NCBI GenBank assembly: GCA_003696765.1
Contig: RFFX01000022.1
Coordinates: 1 to 54,274, forward strand
Source: Zetaproteobacteria bacterium
GTDB lineage: Bacteria; Pseudomonadota; Zetaproteobacteria; Mariprofundales; J009
Reading direction: 5' to 3'
Length of the DNA stretch: 54,274 bases
Shown here: in pieces, positions 30,473 to 42,079 of the stretch
How the letters are laid out: each line of letters opens with the position of its first letter
Numbering within the stretch: the first letter of the stretch is position 1
The notes under the pieces: model-generated
The model's database searches: none
Told to the model about the DNA's origin: nothing
What the model saw: only the letters and a program-made list of their open reading frames with translations
Position numbers and translations under genes: made by a program

Positions 30473-32569
30473 ATGTTCGATACCAAAACCGTAACCGCCA
30501 GCGTCGGCGACCAGACGCTCACCCTGGAGAGCGGGCGCATCGCCCGCCAGGCCGACGGCGCGGTGCTGATCCGGGTCGCCGACGTGGTGGTGTTGGTCGC
30601 CGCCACCGCTGCCCGCCAACCGCTGCAGGGGGTCGACTTCACCCCGCTGACCGTCCACTATCAAGAACGCATCTACGCCGCCGGCCGGTTCCTCGGCGGA
30701 TTCTTCAAGCGCGAAGGGCGCCCGAGCGAGAAGGAGACCCTGACCAGCCGGCTGATCGACCGTCCCCTCCGCCCCCTCTTCCCCAAGGGGTACTTCCACG
30801 AAACGCAGGTGATCGCCACGGTCGTCTCGGCCGACGAGTACCACAACCCCGACGTCGTCGCCATCAACGGCGCCTCGGCGGCGCTGGCCGTCTCCGGCAT
30901 TCCGTTCCAGGGGCCGATCGCCGCCGCGCGCGTCGGCCTGATCGACGGCGAGTTCGTCCTCAACCCCACCTACGGTCAGATGGAGCACTCCAAGCTCGAT
31001 CTGGTCGTCGCCGGCACCCGCGACGCGGTGTTGATGGTCGAGTCGGAGGCGCACGAGCTCTCCGAGCAGCAGATGCTCGATGCGGTCCTCTTCGGCCAGC
31101 AGGGCTACCAGCCGGTGCTCGACGCCATCGAGGCGCTGGCCCGCCAGGTGGGCAAGCCGCCGATGGAGGTCGAGCTGGCCGGCGAGGACGAAGCGGCCGG
31201 AGCGGCGGTCGCCGAGGCCGTCGAAGAGGAGATCCGCACCGCCTACACCATCCGCGACAAGCAGCAGCGCGCCGGCCGGCTGGAGGAAATCCGCACCGCC
31301 GCCAAAGCGCGCTTCGCCGGCAGCGAGGAGCAGCCCGGCCCGTACCGGGAGAACGACGTGGCGCAGGCGGTCAAGGAGATCGAACGTCGGGTGGTGCGCC
31401 GGGCGATCATCGCCGGCCAGCCGCGCATCGACGGCCGCCGGACCGACGAGATCCGCCCGATCGACTGCCAGGTCGGCATCCTGCCGCGCACCCACGGCTC
31501 GGCGCTCTTCACCCGTGGCGAAACCCAGGCGCTCGTCACCATCACCCTTGGTACCGAATCGGACAAGCAGCTGATCGAATCGCTCGAGGGGGTGAGCAAA
31601 CAGCGCTTCATGCTCCACTACAACTTCCCCCCCTACGCGGTGGGCGAAACCCGCCGCATCGGCCCCCCGGGGCGACGCGAAATCGGCCACGGCCGGCTGG
31701 CCAGGCGCGGCATCGAGGCGATGCTGCCCTCGGAAGAGGAGTTCCCCTACTCGATCCGCTCGGTCTGTGAGATCACCGAATCCAACGGCTCCTCGTCGAT
31801 GGCATCGGTCTGCGGCACCTCGCTGGCCCTGATGGACGCCGGCGTGCCGCTGAAAAAGCCGGTCTCCGGCGTGGCCATGGGGCTGATCCTCGAGCCGGAC
31901 GGACATGCCGTGCTGACCGACATCCTCGGCGACGAGGACCACCTTGGCGACATGGACTTCAAGGTGGCCGGCACCCGCGACGGCATCACCACCTTCCAGC
32001 TCGACATCAAGATCGGCGGGCTGACCCGTGAGATCATGGAGCAGGCGCTGGTCCAGGCCAGGGCGGGCCGGTTGCAGATCCTCGACATCATGGAACGCTG
32101 CATCGGCAAGCCGCGCGATGGCGTGGCCGACCACGCACCGCGCATGTTCACCATGAAGATCAAGCCGGAGAAGATCCGGGATGTAATCGGCCCCGGCGGG
32201 AAGGTGATTAAGGGGCTGGTCGATGAGACCGGTGCCAAGATCGACGTCGAGGACGACGGTACGGTCAAGATCTTCGCCTCCAGCTCCGACGCCGCCGAAC
32301 TGGCCCGATCGCGGATCGAGGAGATCGTCTCCGAGGTGGAGGAGGGGAAGGTCTACACCGGCAAGGTGGTGCGGATCATGGATTTCGGCGCGTTCGTCCG
32401 CATCGCCGGCAACACCGACGGGCTGGTCCACATCTCGCAGATCGCCAACCACCGGGTCACCAGGGTGAGCGATGAACTCACCGAAGGACAGGAGGTGCGG
32501 GTCAAGGTACTCGAGGTCGACCGCAACGGCCGCATCCGGCTGTCGATCAAGGCGCTGCTTGACGACTGA
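30473..32569 (+). CDS. pnp: Polyribonucleotide nucleotidyltransferase (PNPase)
   Basis: This 698-residue phosphorolytic 3'-5' exoribonuclease contains two RNase PH domains (about 10-145 and 310-450, the second with [18 protein letters not shown]), a KH domain ([20 protein letters not shown], about 563-582) and a C-terminal S1 domain ([17 protein letters not shown], about 626-642). [15 protein letters not shown] and [16 protein letters not shown] (catalytic Asp residues) are canonical. Length is normal. The ATG at 30473 is preceded by a GAGAAAGAG tract. The 3' end overlaps the next gene's likely TTG start. Confidence 0.98.
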   Translation: MFDTKTVTASVGDQTLTLESGRIARQADGAVLIRVADVVVLVAATAARQPLQGVDFTPLTVHYQERIYAAGRFLGGFFKREGRPSEKETLTSRLIDRPLRPLFPKGYFHETQVIATVVSADEYHNPDVVAINGASAALAVSGIPFQGPIAAARVGLIDGEFVLNPTYGQMEHSKLDLVVAGTRDAVLMVESEAHELSEQQMLDAVLFGQQGYQPVLDAIEALARQVGKPPMEVELAGEDEAAGAAVAEAVEEEIRTAYTIRDKQQRAGRLEEIRTAAKARFAGSEEQPGPYRENDVAQAVKEIERRVVRRAIIAGQPRIDGRRTDEIRPIDCQVGILPRTHGSALFTRGETQALVTITLGTESDKQLIESLEGVSKQRFMLHYNFPPYAVGETRRIGPPGRREIGHGRLARRGIEAMLPSEEEFPYSIRSVCEITESNGSSSMASVCGTSLALMDAGVPLKKPVSGVAMGLILEPDGHAVLTDILGDEDHLGDMDFKVAGTRDGITTFQLDIKIGGLTREIMEQALVQARAGRLQILDIMERCIGKPRDGVADHAPRMFTMKIKPEKIRDVIGPGGKVIKGLVDETGAKIDVEDDGTVKIFASSSDAAELARSRIEEIVSEVEEGKVYTGKVVRIMDFGAFVRIAGNTDGLVHISQIANHRVTRVSDELTEGQEVRVKVLEVDRNGRIRLSIKALLDD

Positions 32570-33827
32570 GGCCGGACGGCGCCCGGGACGCCGCTACCAC
32601 GAGACGCAGATCCCCGGCGGCCCGCGGGTGCTGTCGCGGCCGATGGAGCAGACCCAGTCGGTGGCGCTGGGGCTGATGGTCGACACCGGCAGCCGCGACG
32701 AGACCCCGGAGCAGAGCGGCATCGCCCACGCGCTGGAACACATGCTGTTCAAGGGGACGGCGAGGCTGTCGGTCGATCAGCTCTCCGAACGGCTCGACCT
32801 GCTCGGGGGTACGGCCAACGCCTTCACCTCGCGCGAGCGCACCTGCTTCCACATCCGCGTCCTGCACGAGGACTGGCCGGAAGCCCTGGAAATCCTGATG
32901 GACATGCTGCTCGAACCGGCCCTGCCGCAGGAGGAGTGGCAGCGCGAACGCGAGGTGATCTTCTCCGAGATGGCCATGGTCGACGACAACCCCGACGAAT
33001 GGGCCTTCGAGCGCCACATGGGGGCGATCTTCCCCGACCACGGGCTGGGACGGCCGACGCTGGGCAGCCACGAGACGCTGAACGGCTTCGACCACACCAC
33101 GCTGCGCGCCTTCCTCGAGGCGCGCTACCGCCCGCCCCGGCTGCAGGTGATGGCCGCCGGCCGCATCGACCACCAGCGGTTGTGCGACGCCGTCGCCGCC
33201 CGCCGCTGGCCCGGCGGCGGGGCGCAGGAGGCGCGCAACGACCGCCCCATGGCCGGTGGCCGCTGGAACCTGTTGCCGCGGGAGATCGAGCAGGCCCACA
33301 TCATCGCCTCCTTTCCCGGCATTCCGGTCGCATCCGAGGAACGGCCGCAGGCATGGCTGGCCAACCAGATGCTGGGCGGCGGGATGAGCTCGCTGCTCTT
33401 CCGCGAGGTACGCGAGAAGCGTGGGCTCGCCTACAGCGTCGGCTCCCACCTCTCCACCTACCAGCATCAGGGGATCTGGAGCATCAGCTGCGGCACCGAG
33501 CCGGAGTTGATGGACCGCTGCCTGCAGGTGATCCGCGACGCCCTCTCCCGCTTCGCCGAACGGATCGACCCGGAGGCGCTCGCCCGGGCCAAGCGGCAGA
33601 TGGAGGTGCAGCTGCGCATGGCCATGGACTCGGTTGACGGCCAGATGATGGCCCTCTCCGCCCGCTTCAACGAGGAGGAGGTGGTCGATCCGCTGGAGTG
33701 GTCGCGGCGGATCCGTGCCACCGACGCGGGGACGGTACAGGCATGGATTCAGCGCCGCCTCGAGCAGCCGGCCAGCTGGAGCTTCTGCGCCCCGCAGCGT
33801 GCGCTGGAGCGTCTTCCCGCCGGCTGA
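32559..33827 (+). CDS. M16-family zinc peptidase (processing peptidase-like)
   Basis: This 422-residue pitrilysin-family protein has the inverted zinc motif H57-x-x-E60-H61 ([11 protein letters not shown]) and the distal Glu region in [11 protein letters not shown]. It also has the second-half signature [13 protein letters not shown] and the C-terminal half [18 protein letters not shown], with the R/Y pair that completes the active site. Homologues next to pnp are common in proteobacteria. No signal peptide is seen. The best start is TTG at 32559, overlapping the pnp stop by 11 bp; the first ATG (32644) would cut into the conserved first strand. Confidence 0.93.
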   Translation: MTTEAGRRPGRRYHETQIPGGPRVLSRPMEQTQSVALGLMVDTGSRDETPEQSGIAHALEHMLFKGTARLSVDQLSERLDLLGGTANAFTSRERTCFHIRVLHEDWPEALEILMDMLLEPALPQEEWQREREVIFSEMAMVDDNPDEWAFERHMGAIFPDHGLGRPTLGSHETLNGFDHTTLRAFLEARYRPPRLQVMAAGRIDHQRLCDAVAARRWPGGGAQEARNDRPMAGGRWNLLPREIEQAHIIASFPGIPVASEERPQAWLANQMLGGGMSSLLFREVREKRGLAYSVGSHLSTYQHQGIWSISCGTEPELMDRCLQVIRDALSRFAERIDPEALARAKRQMEVQLRMAMDSVDGQMMALSARFNEEEVVDPLEWSRRIRATDAGTVQAWIQRRLEQPASWSFCAPQRALERLPAG

Positions 33828-33847
33828 GCCCATCCCGTCGTCGTCCC

Positions 33848-34582
33848 ATGATCGAGGCCATCCGCGAGGACATCGCCACCGCCTTCGACCGCGATCCCGC
33901 CGCCCGCACCTGGTGGGAGGTGGTCACCAGCTATCCCGGCCTGCACGCCATCTGGTGCTATCGCGTCGCCCACCGGTTGTGGCGACACGGCTGGCACTGG
34001 GCGGCCCGCTTCCTCATGCATCTGGCCCGCTGGGCCACCGGCATCGAGATCCACCCCGGCGCAACCATCGGCCGCCGCTTCTTCATCGACCACGGCATGG
34101 GGGTGGTGATCGGCGAGACCACCGAGATCGGAGACGATGTCACCCTCTACCACGGTGTCACCCTGGGGGGAACCACCTGGCGCAAGGAGAAGCGCCACCC
34201 CACCCTGGGCAACGGCGTGGTGGTCGGCGCCGGCGCCAAGATCCTCGGCGCCATCACCATCGGGGACGAGTCGCGCATCGGAGCCAACTCGGTGGTGCTG
34301 CGCGACGTCCCCCCCCACTCCACCGTGGTCGGCATCCCGGGGACGGTGGTCGGCACCACCGAGTCGATGATCGTCGACGGCAAGATCAACCTCGACCACC
34401 ATCTGCTGCCCGATCCGGTGGCCGAGGCGCTCAAACATGTGCTGAAGATGATCGACGACCTCAACGCCCGCGTCGACGGGCTCCACCCCGGCGAAGAGGA
34501 CGAACGGGCACGCAGACTCCACGAGGATATGCGCAAGGAGCACGAGCGGCTGGACCGTTTTCTTGGCGGAGGGGGAATCTGA
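33848..34582 (+). CDS. cysE: Serine O-acetyltransferase CysE (EpsC type)
   Basis: This 244-residue left-handed beta-helix acyltransferase makes O-acetylserine for cysteine synthesis. It includes [56 protein letters not shown] (catalytic His), [20 protein letters not shown] and [16 protein letters not shown]. The N-terminal helical part is shorter than in E. coli CysE, as in the EpsC/NifP subgroup. The C-terminal 40 residues are charged and helical. ATG 33848 lies 20 bp after the M16 gene. Confidence 0.96.
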   Translation: MIEAIREDIATAFDRDPAARTWWEVVTSYPGLHAIWCYRVAHRLWRHGWHWAARFLMHLARWATGIEIHPGATIGRRFFIDHGMGVVIGETTEIGDDVTLYHGVTLGGTTWRKEKRHPTLGNGVVVGAGAKILGAITIGDESRIGANSVVLRDVPPHSTVVGIPGTVVGTTESMIVDGKINLDHHLLPDPVAEALKHVLKMIDDLNARVDGLHPGEEDERARRLHEDMRKEHERLDRFLGGGGI

Positions 34583-34625
34583 TCGGTAGCCTCGCCCCGC
34601 GGCGTCCGCGCCGCCGGGGAGAAGC

Positions 34626-35996
34626 ATGGACGAACGCAAACCGACGGACGAACACGACTTCAGCGACTTCGACGACCTCTTCGACGGAGATCCCGACGCC
34701 GATCTGATCGACGACCTGCCGGAGGAGATCGATCCGGCGGAACCGGACCCCGCCGCCGCACCGGCCGCAGAGCCCGGACCCACCGGGGATCGGCCGCCGG
34801 AGCAGCCCCCGGGGGATGGGGAGGCGGCGCAGGAGCGCGCCAAGCCCCCACCGGATGGCGGGGGGGCAGCGCCGGCGGAGGCGATGGAGGAAGATGGCGC
34901 CGCGCCGGAGGGGATGCCGGAGGAGGAGCCTCCGCCGGCAGTCGAGGCCGAGCCGGATGGAACGGCCCTCTTCGACGACGACGAAGCCCCCGACATCGAC
35001 ATCCCCGACGACGAACCGGCGGAAGAGATCCCGGCCGATGAAGCCGACGACGCCCTGGAAGAGCTGGAGGAGTTCGACGAGCTCCTCCTCGACAATGAAG
35101 AGGAGGAGGAGAGCACCGGCCCCGATACGGCGTTCGCCGAAAGCGTCGCACTGGAGCAGATGGAGGCGGCACCCGCGCCGTCGGCGGAACCGCCACCGGT
35201 GGAAGAGGCCCCCCCCTCCCCCGGGAATGAGGAGGAAGAAGAGGAACCGCTTCTGCCCGAGGAGACGGGCGGGGAGCAGATCGCCCCCCCGGCCGATGAT
35301 GAGTCCGAGGAGGAATCGATGAAATCGAACATGATTGCCTTGATCGCCGGGGCGGTCGCGTTGGTCGCCAGCCTCGGAGGGCTGTGGTTGGGCTACAGCG
35401 CCAAGGCCGACGTGGCCGCACTGCCCGCCGCGCCGGCGACGGGCGCCCCGGCCCTGGATGCGGCGAAGATCGACGCGCTGGAGAAGCGCACCGGCGCGCT
35501 CGATACGAGGCTGACCAAACTGGCCACCCAGCTGGCCGCCTCCGGCGCCATGGGCGGGGAGGATGTGGCCGGACGCATCGAGGCGCTCGACGGCCGCATC
35601 GCCCGGATGGAGCGGCTCGTCGCCGATATGAGGGAGCAGATCGGACGGCTGCGCACCCGGCTGACCGCGCAACCCGCCGCCGCCCCGCGCCGCCCCGTGG
35701 CGCACCGCAAGCGCGCAGCGCCCCCCGCCAGGAGGAAGGCCCCCGCCCCGCGGGCGCGGAAGGGAGGCTGGTTCGTCAACCTCACCTCACACTCCACCGA
35801 GGCGTCGGCGCAGCGTCAGATCCGCCAGATGGCCAGGCTGGACATCCATGCCGAGAGCAAGCAGGTGCTGGTCCGGGGGCGACGCTACTTCCGGGTACGC
35901 ATCCCCGGCTTCGCCAGCAAGCAGAAGGCGCAGGAGTTCCGCCGCATGCTGGCGCGCAAGCACCACATCACCGACAGTTGGGTATCCAACTACTGA
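34626..35996 (+). CDS. SPOR-domain membrane protein with long acidic N-terminus
   Basis: This 456-residue bitopic protein has three parts. Residues 1-230 are extremely acidic and Pro/Glu/Asp-rich, probably disordered, and cytoplasmic. One transmembrane helix lies at 236-256 (MIALIAGAVALVASLGGLWL). After a coiled coil (about 280-340) and a basic Arg/Ala/Pro linker comes a C-terminal SPOR domain at about 380-456 (GGWFVNLTSHSTEASAQRQI ... RVRIPGFASKQKAQEFRRML). SPOR domains bind denuded glycan at the septum, so a cell-division or envelope role is expected. I know no named homologue. The stop is 24 bp before repeat copy 5. Confidence 0.88.
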   Translation: MDERKPTDEHDFSDFDDLFDGDPDADLIDDLPEEIDPAEPDPAAAPAAEPGPTGDRPPEQPPGDGEAAQERAKPPPDGGGAAPAEAMEEDGAAPEGMPEEEPPPAVEAEPDGTALFDDDEAPDIDIPDDEPAEEIPADEADDALEELEEFDELLLDNEEEEESTGPDTAFAESVALEQMEAAPAPSAEPPPVEEAPPSPGNEEEEEEPLLPEETGGEQIAPPADDESEEESMKSNMIALIAGAVALVASLGGLWLGYSAKADVAALPAAPATGAPALDAAKIDALEKRTGALDTRLTKLATQLAASGAMGGEDVAGRIEALDGRIARMERLVADMREQIGRLRTRLTAQPAAAPRRPVAHRKRAAPPARRKAPAPRARKGGWFVNLTSHSTEASAQRQIRQMARLDIHAESKQVLVRGRRYFRVRIPGFASKQKAQEFRRMLARKHHITDSWVSNY

Positions 35997-36020
35997 GCCA
36001 GTCCACCCCCGAGCACCTTT

Positions 36021-36167
36021 GACGGCTTCGCAAGAAGCCGGCATCGCGGCCATGGACGACCGCGCAAAACCGGAGCCTGCGCATGCAAGAGACGGTTTTG
36101 TAAGGGGATCGAAGACCGCGCTCTTCGATCGCCGTGAAGCCAAAAAGTCCATGGACGGACGTTTTGC
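36021..36167 (+). repeat. Five-hairpin interspersed repeat, copy 5 (full), between the SPOR gene and hemL
   Basis: E is CGGCTTC/GAAGCCG (36023-36040, loop GCAA). D is CGCGGCC/GACCGCG (36045-36064, loop ATGGAC, one mismatch). C is CAAAACCG/CGGTTTTG (36065-36100) with a weakened inner stem around GCAT. B is GATCGAAGA/TCTTCGATC (36107-36130, loop CCGCGC). A is AAAAAGTCC/GGACGTTTT (36142-36165, loop ATGGAC, one mismatch). The outer C stem has A-T where copies 2 and 4 have T-A or C. Confidence 0.9.
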
Positions 36168-36203
36168 GGTGGGAACATCTTTGAACCGGAGCGACACCAC
36201 CAC

Positions 36204-37498
<1,295 letters not shown>

Positions 37499-37502
<4 letters not shown>

Positions 37503-37879
37503 CACCACCGGCTTCCCCCGTGCGCGACCTGCTGGAGGCCGTGCGTTTCAACGAGGCAGGGCTGGTGCCGGCGATCGCCCGGGATGTTGCCACCGGCCGG
37601 GTGCTGATGCTGGCCTGGATGAACGCCGAGTCGCTGCAGCAGACCGTGGCCACCGGCTACGCCCACTACTGGTCGCGTTCACGCGGCCGCCTGTGGAAGA
37701 AGGGGGAGCGCTCCGGCCACCTGCAGCGGCTGGAACGCATCCTGCTCGACTGCGACGGGGACACGCTGCTGCTCGATGTCCACCAGACGGGCCCTGCCTG
37801 CCACACCAACCGCCCGAGCTGCTTCTACCGCGCCTGGCACGACGACGGCTGGCAGACCATCGAGGAGCCGGTGGAGTGA
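37499..37879 (+). CDS. hisI: Phosphoribosyl-AMP cyclohydrolase
   Basis: This 126-residue zinc enzyme performs the third step of histidine synthesis. Motifs are [58 protein letters not shown] and the zinc/active-site [10 protein letters not shown]. It is not fused to hisE, unlike the bifunctional enterobacterial gene. GTG at 37499 overlaps the hemL stop (GTGA) and the stop overlaps hisE (TGATG). Confidence 0.97.
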
Positions 37880-38211
37880 TGCCCGACCGTCCCTCCGCCG
37901 CCAACATCCTCGCGCAGTTGACCGAGGTGATCGAGGCGCGCAAGCAGGCCGCACCGGAGGCCTCCTATGTCGCCTCGCTCCTCGCCCGGCCGGACAAGAT
38001 GGTGCAGAAGATCGGCGAAGAGGCGGTGGAGACGGTGATCGCCGCCAAGAACGGCGAGAAGGAGCAGATTATCTACGAAACCGCCGATCTCTGGTTCCAC
38101 ACCCTGGTGATGCTCTCCGCCCACGGCCTGAGCGCGGAGGATGTGTTGCGCGAGCTGGCACGCCGCTTCGGCGTCTCGGGCATCGACGAGAAGGCCGCGC
38201 GGCGGAGCTGA
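37879..38211 (+). CDS. hisE: Phosphoribosyl-ATP pyrophosphatase
   Basis: This 110-residue MazG-fold enzyme performs the second step of histidine synthesis. It shows [39 protein letters not shown] and [17 protein letters not shown], the family's acidic metal-binding positions. The ATG at 37879 overlaps the hisI stop. Separate hisI and hisE in tandem, away from other his genes in view, is common in alphaproteobacteria and related groups. Confidence 0.96.
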   Translation: MPDRPSAANILAQLTEVIEARKQAAPEASYVASLLARPDKMVQKIGEEAVETVIAAKNGEKEQIIYETADLWFHTLVMLSAHGLSAEDVLRELARRFGVSGIDEKAARRS

Positions 38212-38219
38212 CCCCCGCG

Positions 38220-39800
38220 ATGGAGGCGGAAACAGCCGCCGACAACCCCCGCCCCTGGCTGCTCGTCTGGCTGGCGATCTCCCTGCTCTCGCTCGGACTG
38301 GTGCCGCTGTTCGACCTCGACGAGGCGATCTACGCCCAGACGGCATGGGAGATGCTCCACGGCGGCGACTGGCTGGTGCCGCAGGCCAACGGCATCCCCT
38401 TCTTCGAAAAGCCGCCGCTCTTCTACTACCTGATGGACGCCTCCTTCGTTCTGTTCGGCACCGACGCCTTCGCCGCCCGGCTGCCCTCGCTGCTGTTCAC
38501 CCTGGCCACCGCCGGGCTGTTGCTCCATGCCGGCCGCAGGCTGCGCGGTGCCGACACCGGCTGGCTGGCCGCGCTGATCTTCCTCTCCATGCTCGAGGTG
38601 GGGGTGCTGGCCCACGCCGCCATCCTCGATGCCGCGCTCAACTTCTTCCTCGCCGCCACCCTGATCTGCTGGTGGCTGTGGTGCCGCCACGGCAGGCGGC
38701 GCGACCTGTGGCTTGCGGCGGCGGCGATGGGTGCCGCGGTCGGTGTCAAGGGACCGGTCGGCGTGGTGGTGCCGCTGGCCGTCATCGGCCTGGAGCTCTT
38801 GATCTCCGGTCGGCTGACCGCCACCCTGCGCGCCATCCATTGGCCACCGGTGGTGCTGCTCTTCCTGCTCACCGCCACCCCGTGGTACCTGCTGATCCTG
38901 TGGCGCAACGGCCCCGGCTTCCTGTGGGAGTTCCTCATGGTGCACAACCTCGGCCGGGCGCTCCATCCGATGCAGGGCCATGGCGGTCGCTGGTTCTACT
39001 ACCTGCCGGTCGTGGCCGTCTCCGTGCTCCCATGGATCGCCCTGCTGCCAAAGATGGCACGCGGCCTGGGCGCCGGCGCGGAAGCTGCCCGCAGCCAACG
39101 CTTCCTGTTGCTGTGGACGGTGGTCACCGTGGTCATCTTCTCGCTGGCCCGGACCAAGCTGCCGCACTACATCTCCTCCATTTACCCCGCAGTTGCGCTG
39201 TCCATCGCCCTGCATATCGGCCCACGGCTGCGCCGGCTGGAGGCCGCAGCCACCCTGCTGCTGCTCCTGCCGCTGGTGCTGTTGATCGGGCTGCTCCCCT
39301 GGCTGTGGCCGTGGCTGACCGGGCTGGCCCACCATCCGCGCGCCATCGCCGCGCTGGCCCAGCCGATCGCCCCGAACTGGCACTCCGCGGTGGCCGCGTT
39401 GCCGCTGGCCGTCGCGCTCGGCTGGCTGTGGCGCCGTCGCACCCCGGTGGCGCTGGCTGCGGTCGGCATCATGCTGCAGACCGCCGTGGTGTTCGGCCTG
39501 CTGCCGACCGCCTCCGCCGTGATGCAGGGGCCGAAGCTGGCCATCGCCGGGATCATCCGGCAGCTGCCGCAGGAGATCCCGGTGTTCAGCTACGACCTCA
39601 ACGCGCCGTCGATCTCCTTCTACTCCGACAGGCGCTACCACATCCTGCTGGATCGCACCGGCCGGGAGCGGCTCGCCGCCATGCAGCCGCCGTTCGCCCT
39701 CGTCCTGCGCAGTGAGGCGCGTTCCGCGCTGCCGAAGCGGTTGCGCCGGCTGGCGCCGGTGATCGATCGCGGCGGCTACCTGCTGTTGCTGGTGCGATGA
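38220..39800 (+). CDS. ArnT/PMT-family (GT83-like) membrane glycosyltransferase
   Basis: This 526-residue polytopic protein has about 11-12 hydrophobic segments. The first periplasmic loop has the family's catalytic DLDEAIYAQTAWEML and the second IPFFEKPPLFYYLMDASFVL, as in ArnT (DE..Y...EM and E.KPP). It would transfer a sugar from an undecaprenyl-phosphate carrier to an acceptor such as lipid A, but neither is known. Partner evidence: the next gene, a GT2 polyprenyl-phosphate glycosyltransferase, overlaps by 4 bp and could make the donor. ATG at 38220, 8 bp after hisE. Confidence 0.88.
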   Translation: MEAETAADNPRPWLLVWLAISLLSLGLVPLFDLDEAIYAQTAWEMLHGGDWLVPQANGIPFFEKPPLFYYLMDASFVLFGTDAFAARLPSLLFTLATAGLLLHAGRRLRGADTGWLAALIFLSMLEVGVLAHAAILDAALNFFLAATLICWWLWCRHGRRRDLWLAAAAMGAAVGVKGPVGVVVPLAVIGLELLISGRLTATLRAIHWPPVVLLFLLTATPWYLLILWRNGPGFLWEFLMVHNLGRALHPMQGHGGRWFYYLPVVAVSVLPWIALLPKMARGLGAGAEAARSQRFLLLWTVVTVVIFSLARTKLPHYISSIYPAVALSIALHIGPRLRRLEAAATLLLLLPLVLLIGLLPWLWPWLTGLAHHPRAIAALAQPIAPNWHSAVAALPLAVALGWLWRRRTPVALAAVGIMLQTAVVFGLLPTASAVMQGPKLAIAGIIRQLPQEIPVFSYDLNAPSISFYSDRRYHILLDRTGRERLAAMQPPFALVLRSEARSALPKRLRRLAPVIDRGGYLLLLVR

Positions 39801-40525
39801 AGCTCTCGGTGGTGATCCCCGCCTTCGATGAGGAGGCCCGGCTGCCCCGGACGCTGGAGGAGGCGACCGCCTGGCTCGACGACCGGCTGGAGCAGGGCGA
39901 CCTGTTCGACGACTACGAGATCATCGTCGTCGACGACGGCAGCCGCGATCGAACCGCAGAGGTGGTGGAGCAGCTCGCCGGCGCGCGCTCCCGCCTGCGG
40001 TTGCTGCGCCAGCCGGGAAACCGCGGCAAGGGGGCGGCGGTGCGCCGCGGCATGATCGAGGCCAACGGTGACATTCGGCTCTTCATGGATGCCGACCACT
40101 CCACCCACATCCGTGAACTGGAGCGCGGCTGGCCGCTGCTGCAACAGGGCGCGGGGGTGGTGATCGGCTCGCGCCAGCACGCCGAATCGGAGATCGCCCG
40201 CCACCAATCGTGGCTGCGCGAATCGATGGGCAAGTGTTTCAACGCCATGATGCGGGGGATGACCGGCATCCCCCTGCAGGACACCCAGTGCGGCTTCAAG
40301 ATGTTCACCGCCGAGGCCGCCGCTCTGCTCTTCCCGCAGCAGCGGATCGACGGCTTCAGCTTCGATGTCGAACTGATCTACCTGGCACAGCGCGCCGGCA
40401 TCGAGGTGGCGGAGATCCCGGTACGCTGGGTCAACGAACCCCACTCACGGGTGCGCATGCTGATCGACCCGCTGCACATGGCGGCGGATGTGGTCCGCAT
40501 CCGGCTTATGCATAACAAAAAATAA
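39797..40525 (+). CDS. GT2 glycosyltransferase, polyprenyl-phosphate sugar synthase-like
   Basis: This 242-residue cytoplasmic enzyme has the GT-A start LSVVIPAFDEEARLPRTLEE, IIVVDDGSRDRTAEVV, the DxD metal motif in LFMDADHSTHI and the C-terminal acceptor loop TQCGFKMFTAEAA. This pattern is typical of dolichyl-phosphate beta-glucosyltransferase (Alg5)-like proteins. It lacks the C-terminal membrane helices of ArnC-type enzymes. The ATGA overlap with the ArnT-like gene supports a donor-transferase pair. The last codons run into AT-rich DNA that leads into the cbbM promoter region. Confidence 0.9.
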   Translation: MKLSVVIPAFDEEARLPRTLEEATAWLDDRLEQGDLFDDYEIIVVDDGSRDRTAEVVEQLAGARSRLRLLRQPGNRGKGAAVRRGMIEANGDIRLFMDADHSTHIRELERGWPLLQQGAGVVIGSRQHAESEIARHQSWLRESMGKCFNAMMRGMTGIPLQDTQCGFKMFTAEAAALLFPQQRIDGFSFDVELIYLAQRAGIEVAEIPVRWVNEPHSRVRMLIDPLHMAADVVRIRLMHNKK

Positions 40526-40649
40526 TATAAATAGGTAAAAACTTTCATTAGACTTATCATCTACGCGCCGTAGCATGCGCCCATCGACGGCGGCGCCCCG
40601 CTCGGGCCGTGCCGCCGACACATCCCGATACCCGACAAGGAGTTTCCCC
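40526..40649 (+). promoter_or_regulatory. AT-rich promoter region of cbbM
   Basis: From about 40505 to 40560 the DNA is strikingly AT-rich against a GC-rich background. A -10-like TATCAT lies at 40555-40560 with a poor -35 (TAGGTA, 40532-40537). Two dyads are nearby: TTATGCATAA (40506-40515) and CTACG-CGC-CGTAG (40561-40573), the latter near the expected transcription start. AAGGAG (40637-40642) is a good ribosome site 7 nt before the cbbM ATG. Whether a CbbR-type regulator binds here is unknown; no cbbR gene is in the window. Confidence 0.6.
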
Positions 40650-42056
40650 ATGGCACTGGACCAATCGAATCGCTACTCCGATCTGAGCCTCAAGGAGGAG
40701 GATCTGATCGCCGGCGGCCGGCATCTACTGGCGGCCTACCGGCTGCTGCCCAAGCCGGGCAACGGCTTTCTCGCCACGGCCGCGCACGTGGCGGCGGAGT
40801 CCTCCACCGGCACCAACGTGGAGGTCTGCACCACCGACGACTTCACCCGCGGCGTCGATGCGCTGGTCTATGAAATCGACGAGAACGCCTTCGGCGAGCA
40901 AGGCGGCCTGATCAAGATCGCCTACCCGGTCGAGCTGTTCGACCGCAACCTGCTGGACGGCAAGCATGGCGTGGCGCACATGACCAGCCTGATCATCGGC
41001 AACAACCAGGGCATGGGCGACATCATCGGCCTGCGCCTGCTCGATTTCATGGTGCCGGAGTGCATGATCCGGAACTTCGACGGCCCGAACGCGAACATCG
41101 TGGACATGTGGCGCGTGCTGGGTCGTCCGGAGAAGGACGGCGGCTACATCGCCGGCACCATCATCAAGCCGAAGCTGGGCCTCAGGCCCGAGCCGTTCGC
41201 CAAGGCCTGCTACGACTTTTGGCTGGGCGGCACCTTCATCAAGAACGACGAGCCGCAGGCGAACCAGAGCTTCTGCCCGATGAAGGAAGTGATTCCGCTG
41301 GTGGCCGAGGCGATGGACCGCGCCCAGCAGGAGAGCGGCGAGGCGAAGCTCTTCTCGGCCAACATCACCGCCGACGATCCCGAGGAAATGGTGGCCCGCG
41401 GCAACTTCATCCTCGAGGCCTTCGGCAAGTACGGCAACGAGAAGCATGTGGCCTTCCTGGTGGACGGTTTCGTGGCGGGTCCCGTGGGCATCACCACCGC
41501 ACGCCGTCGCTTCCCCGACACCTTCCTGCATTACCACCGCGCCGGCCACGGCATGGCGACCAGCGAGGTCAACCCGCGCGGCTACACGATGCTCTGCCAC
41601 ATGAAGATGGCCCGCCTGATGGGCGCCTCCGGCATCCACACCGGCACGATGGGCTACGGCAAGATGGAAGGCGGCCGCGACGACCGCGTGCTCGCCTACA
41701 TGCTGGAGCGCGACGAGTGCCAGGGGCCCTACTTCCACCAGAAGTGGCACGGCATGAAGGCGACCACGCCGATCATCTCCGGCGGCATGAACGCGCTGCG
41801 TCTGGTCGGCTTCTTCGAGAACCTGGGGCATGCCAACGTGATCAACACCTGCGGCGGCGGCGCCTTCGGGCACATCGACGGCCCGGCCGCGGGTGGCAAG
41901 TCGCTGGATCAGGCTTACCAGTGCTGGAAGGAGGGTGCAGACCCGATCGAGTTCGCGAAGGAGCACAAGGAGTTCGCGCGCGCCTTCGAATCCTTCCCGT
42001 GGGATGCGGACAAGCTCTTCCCCGGCTGGCGGGAGAAGCTGGGCGTGCACGCCTGA
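40650..42056 (+). CDS. cbbM: Ribulose-1,5-bisphosphate carboxylase/oxygenase, form II
   Basis: This 468-residue form II RuBisCO fixes CO2 onto RuBP as an L2-type oligomer without small subunits. Active-site segments are [16 protein letters not shown] (Lys173), [11 protein letters not shown] (carbamylated Lys198 with Asp/Glu), [28 protein letters not shown] (loop 6 Lys) and [11 protein letters not shown]. The region at residues 75-160 diverges from common proteobacterial CbbM, with a small insertion (NAFGEQGG) and altered [14 protein letters not shown]. It stands alone, with no cbbQ/cbbO activase, cbbR or other Calvin-cycle gene adjacent, and ends at a strong terminator. Confidence 0.98.
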   Translation: MALDQSNRYSDLSLKEEDLIAGGRHLLAAYRLLPKPGNGFLATAAHVAAESSTGTNVEVCTTDDFTRGVDALVYEIDENAFGEQGGLIKIAYPVELFDRNLLDGKHGVAHMTSLIIGNNQGMGDIIGLRLLDFMVPECMIRNFDGPNANIVDMWRVLGRPEKDGGYIAGTIIKPKLGLRPEPFAKACYDFWLGGTFIKNDEPQANQSFCPMKEVIPLVAEAMDRAQQESGEAKLFSANITADDPEEMVARGNFILEAFGKYGNEKHVAFLVDGFVAGPVGITTARRRFPDTFLHYHRAGHGMATSEVNPRGYTMLCHMKMARLMGASGIHTGTMGYGKMEGGRDDRVLAYMLERDECQGPYFHQKWHGMKATTPIISGGMNALRLVGFFENLGHANVINTCGGGAFGHIDGPAAGGKSLDQAYQCWKEGADPIEFAKEHKEFARAFESFPWDADKLFPGWREKLGVHA

Positions 42057-42079
42057 TCGCGTCCCATCGCCTCGAAATG

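Noticed and set aside
40506-40515. TTATGCATAA as a CbbR operator upstream of cbbM
   Set aside because: It is a simple 10-bp palindrome and lacks the spaced T-N11-A/TNA-N7-TNA pattern of CbbR sites. It lies in the end of the preceding gene.
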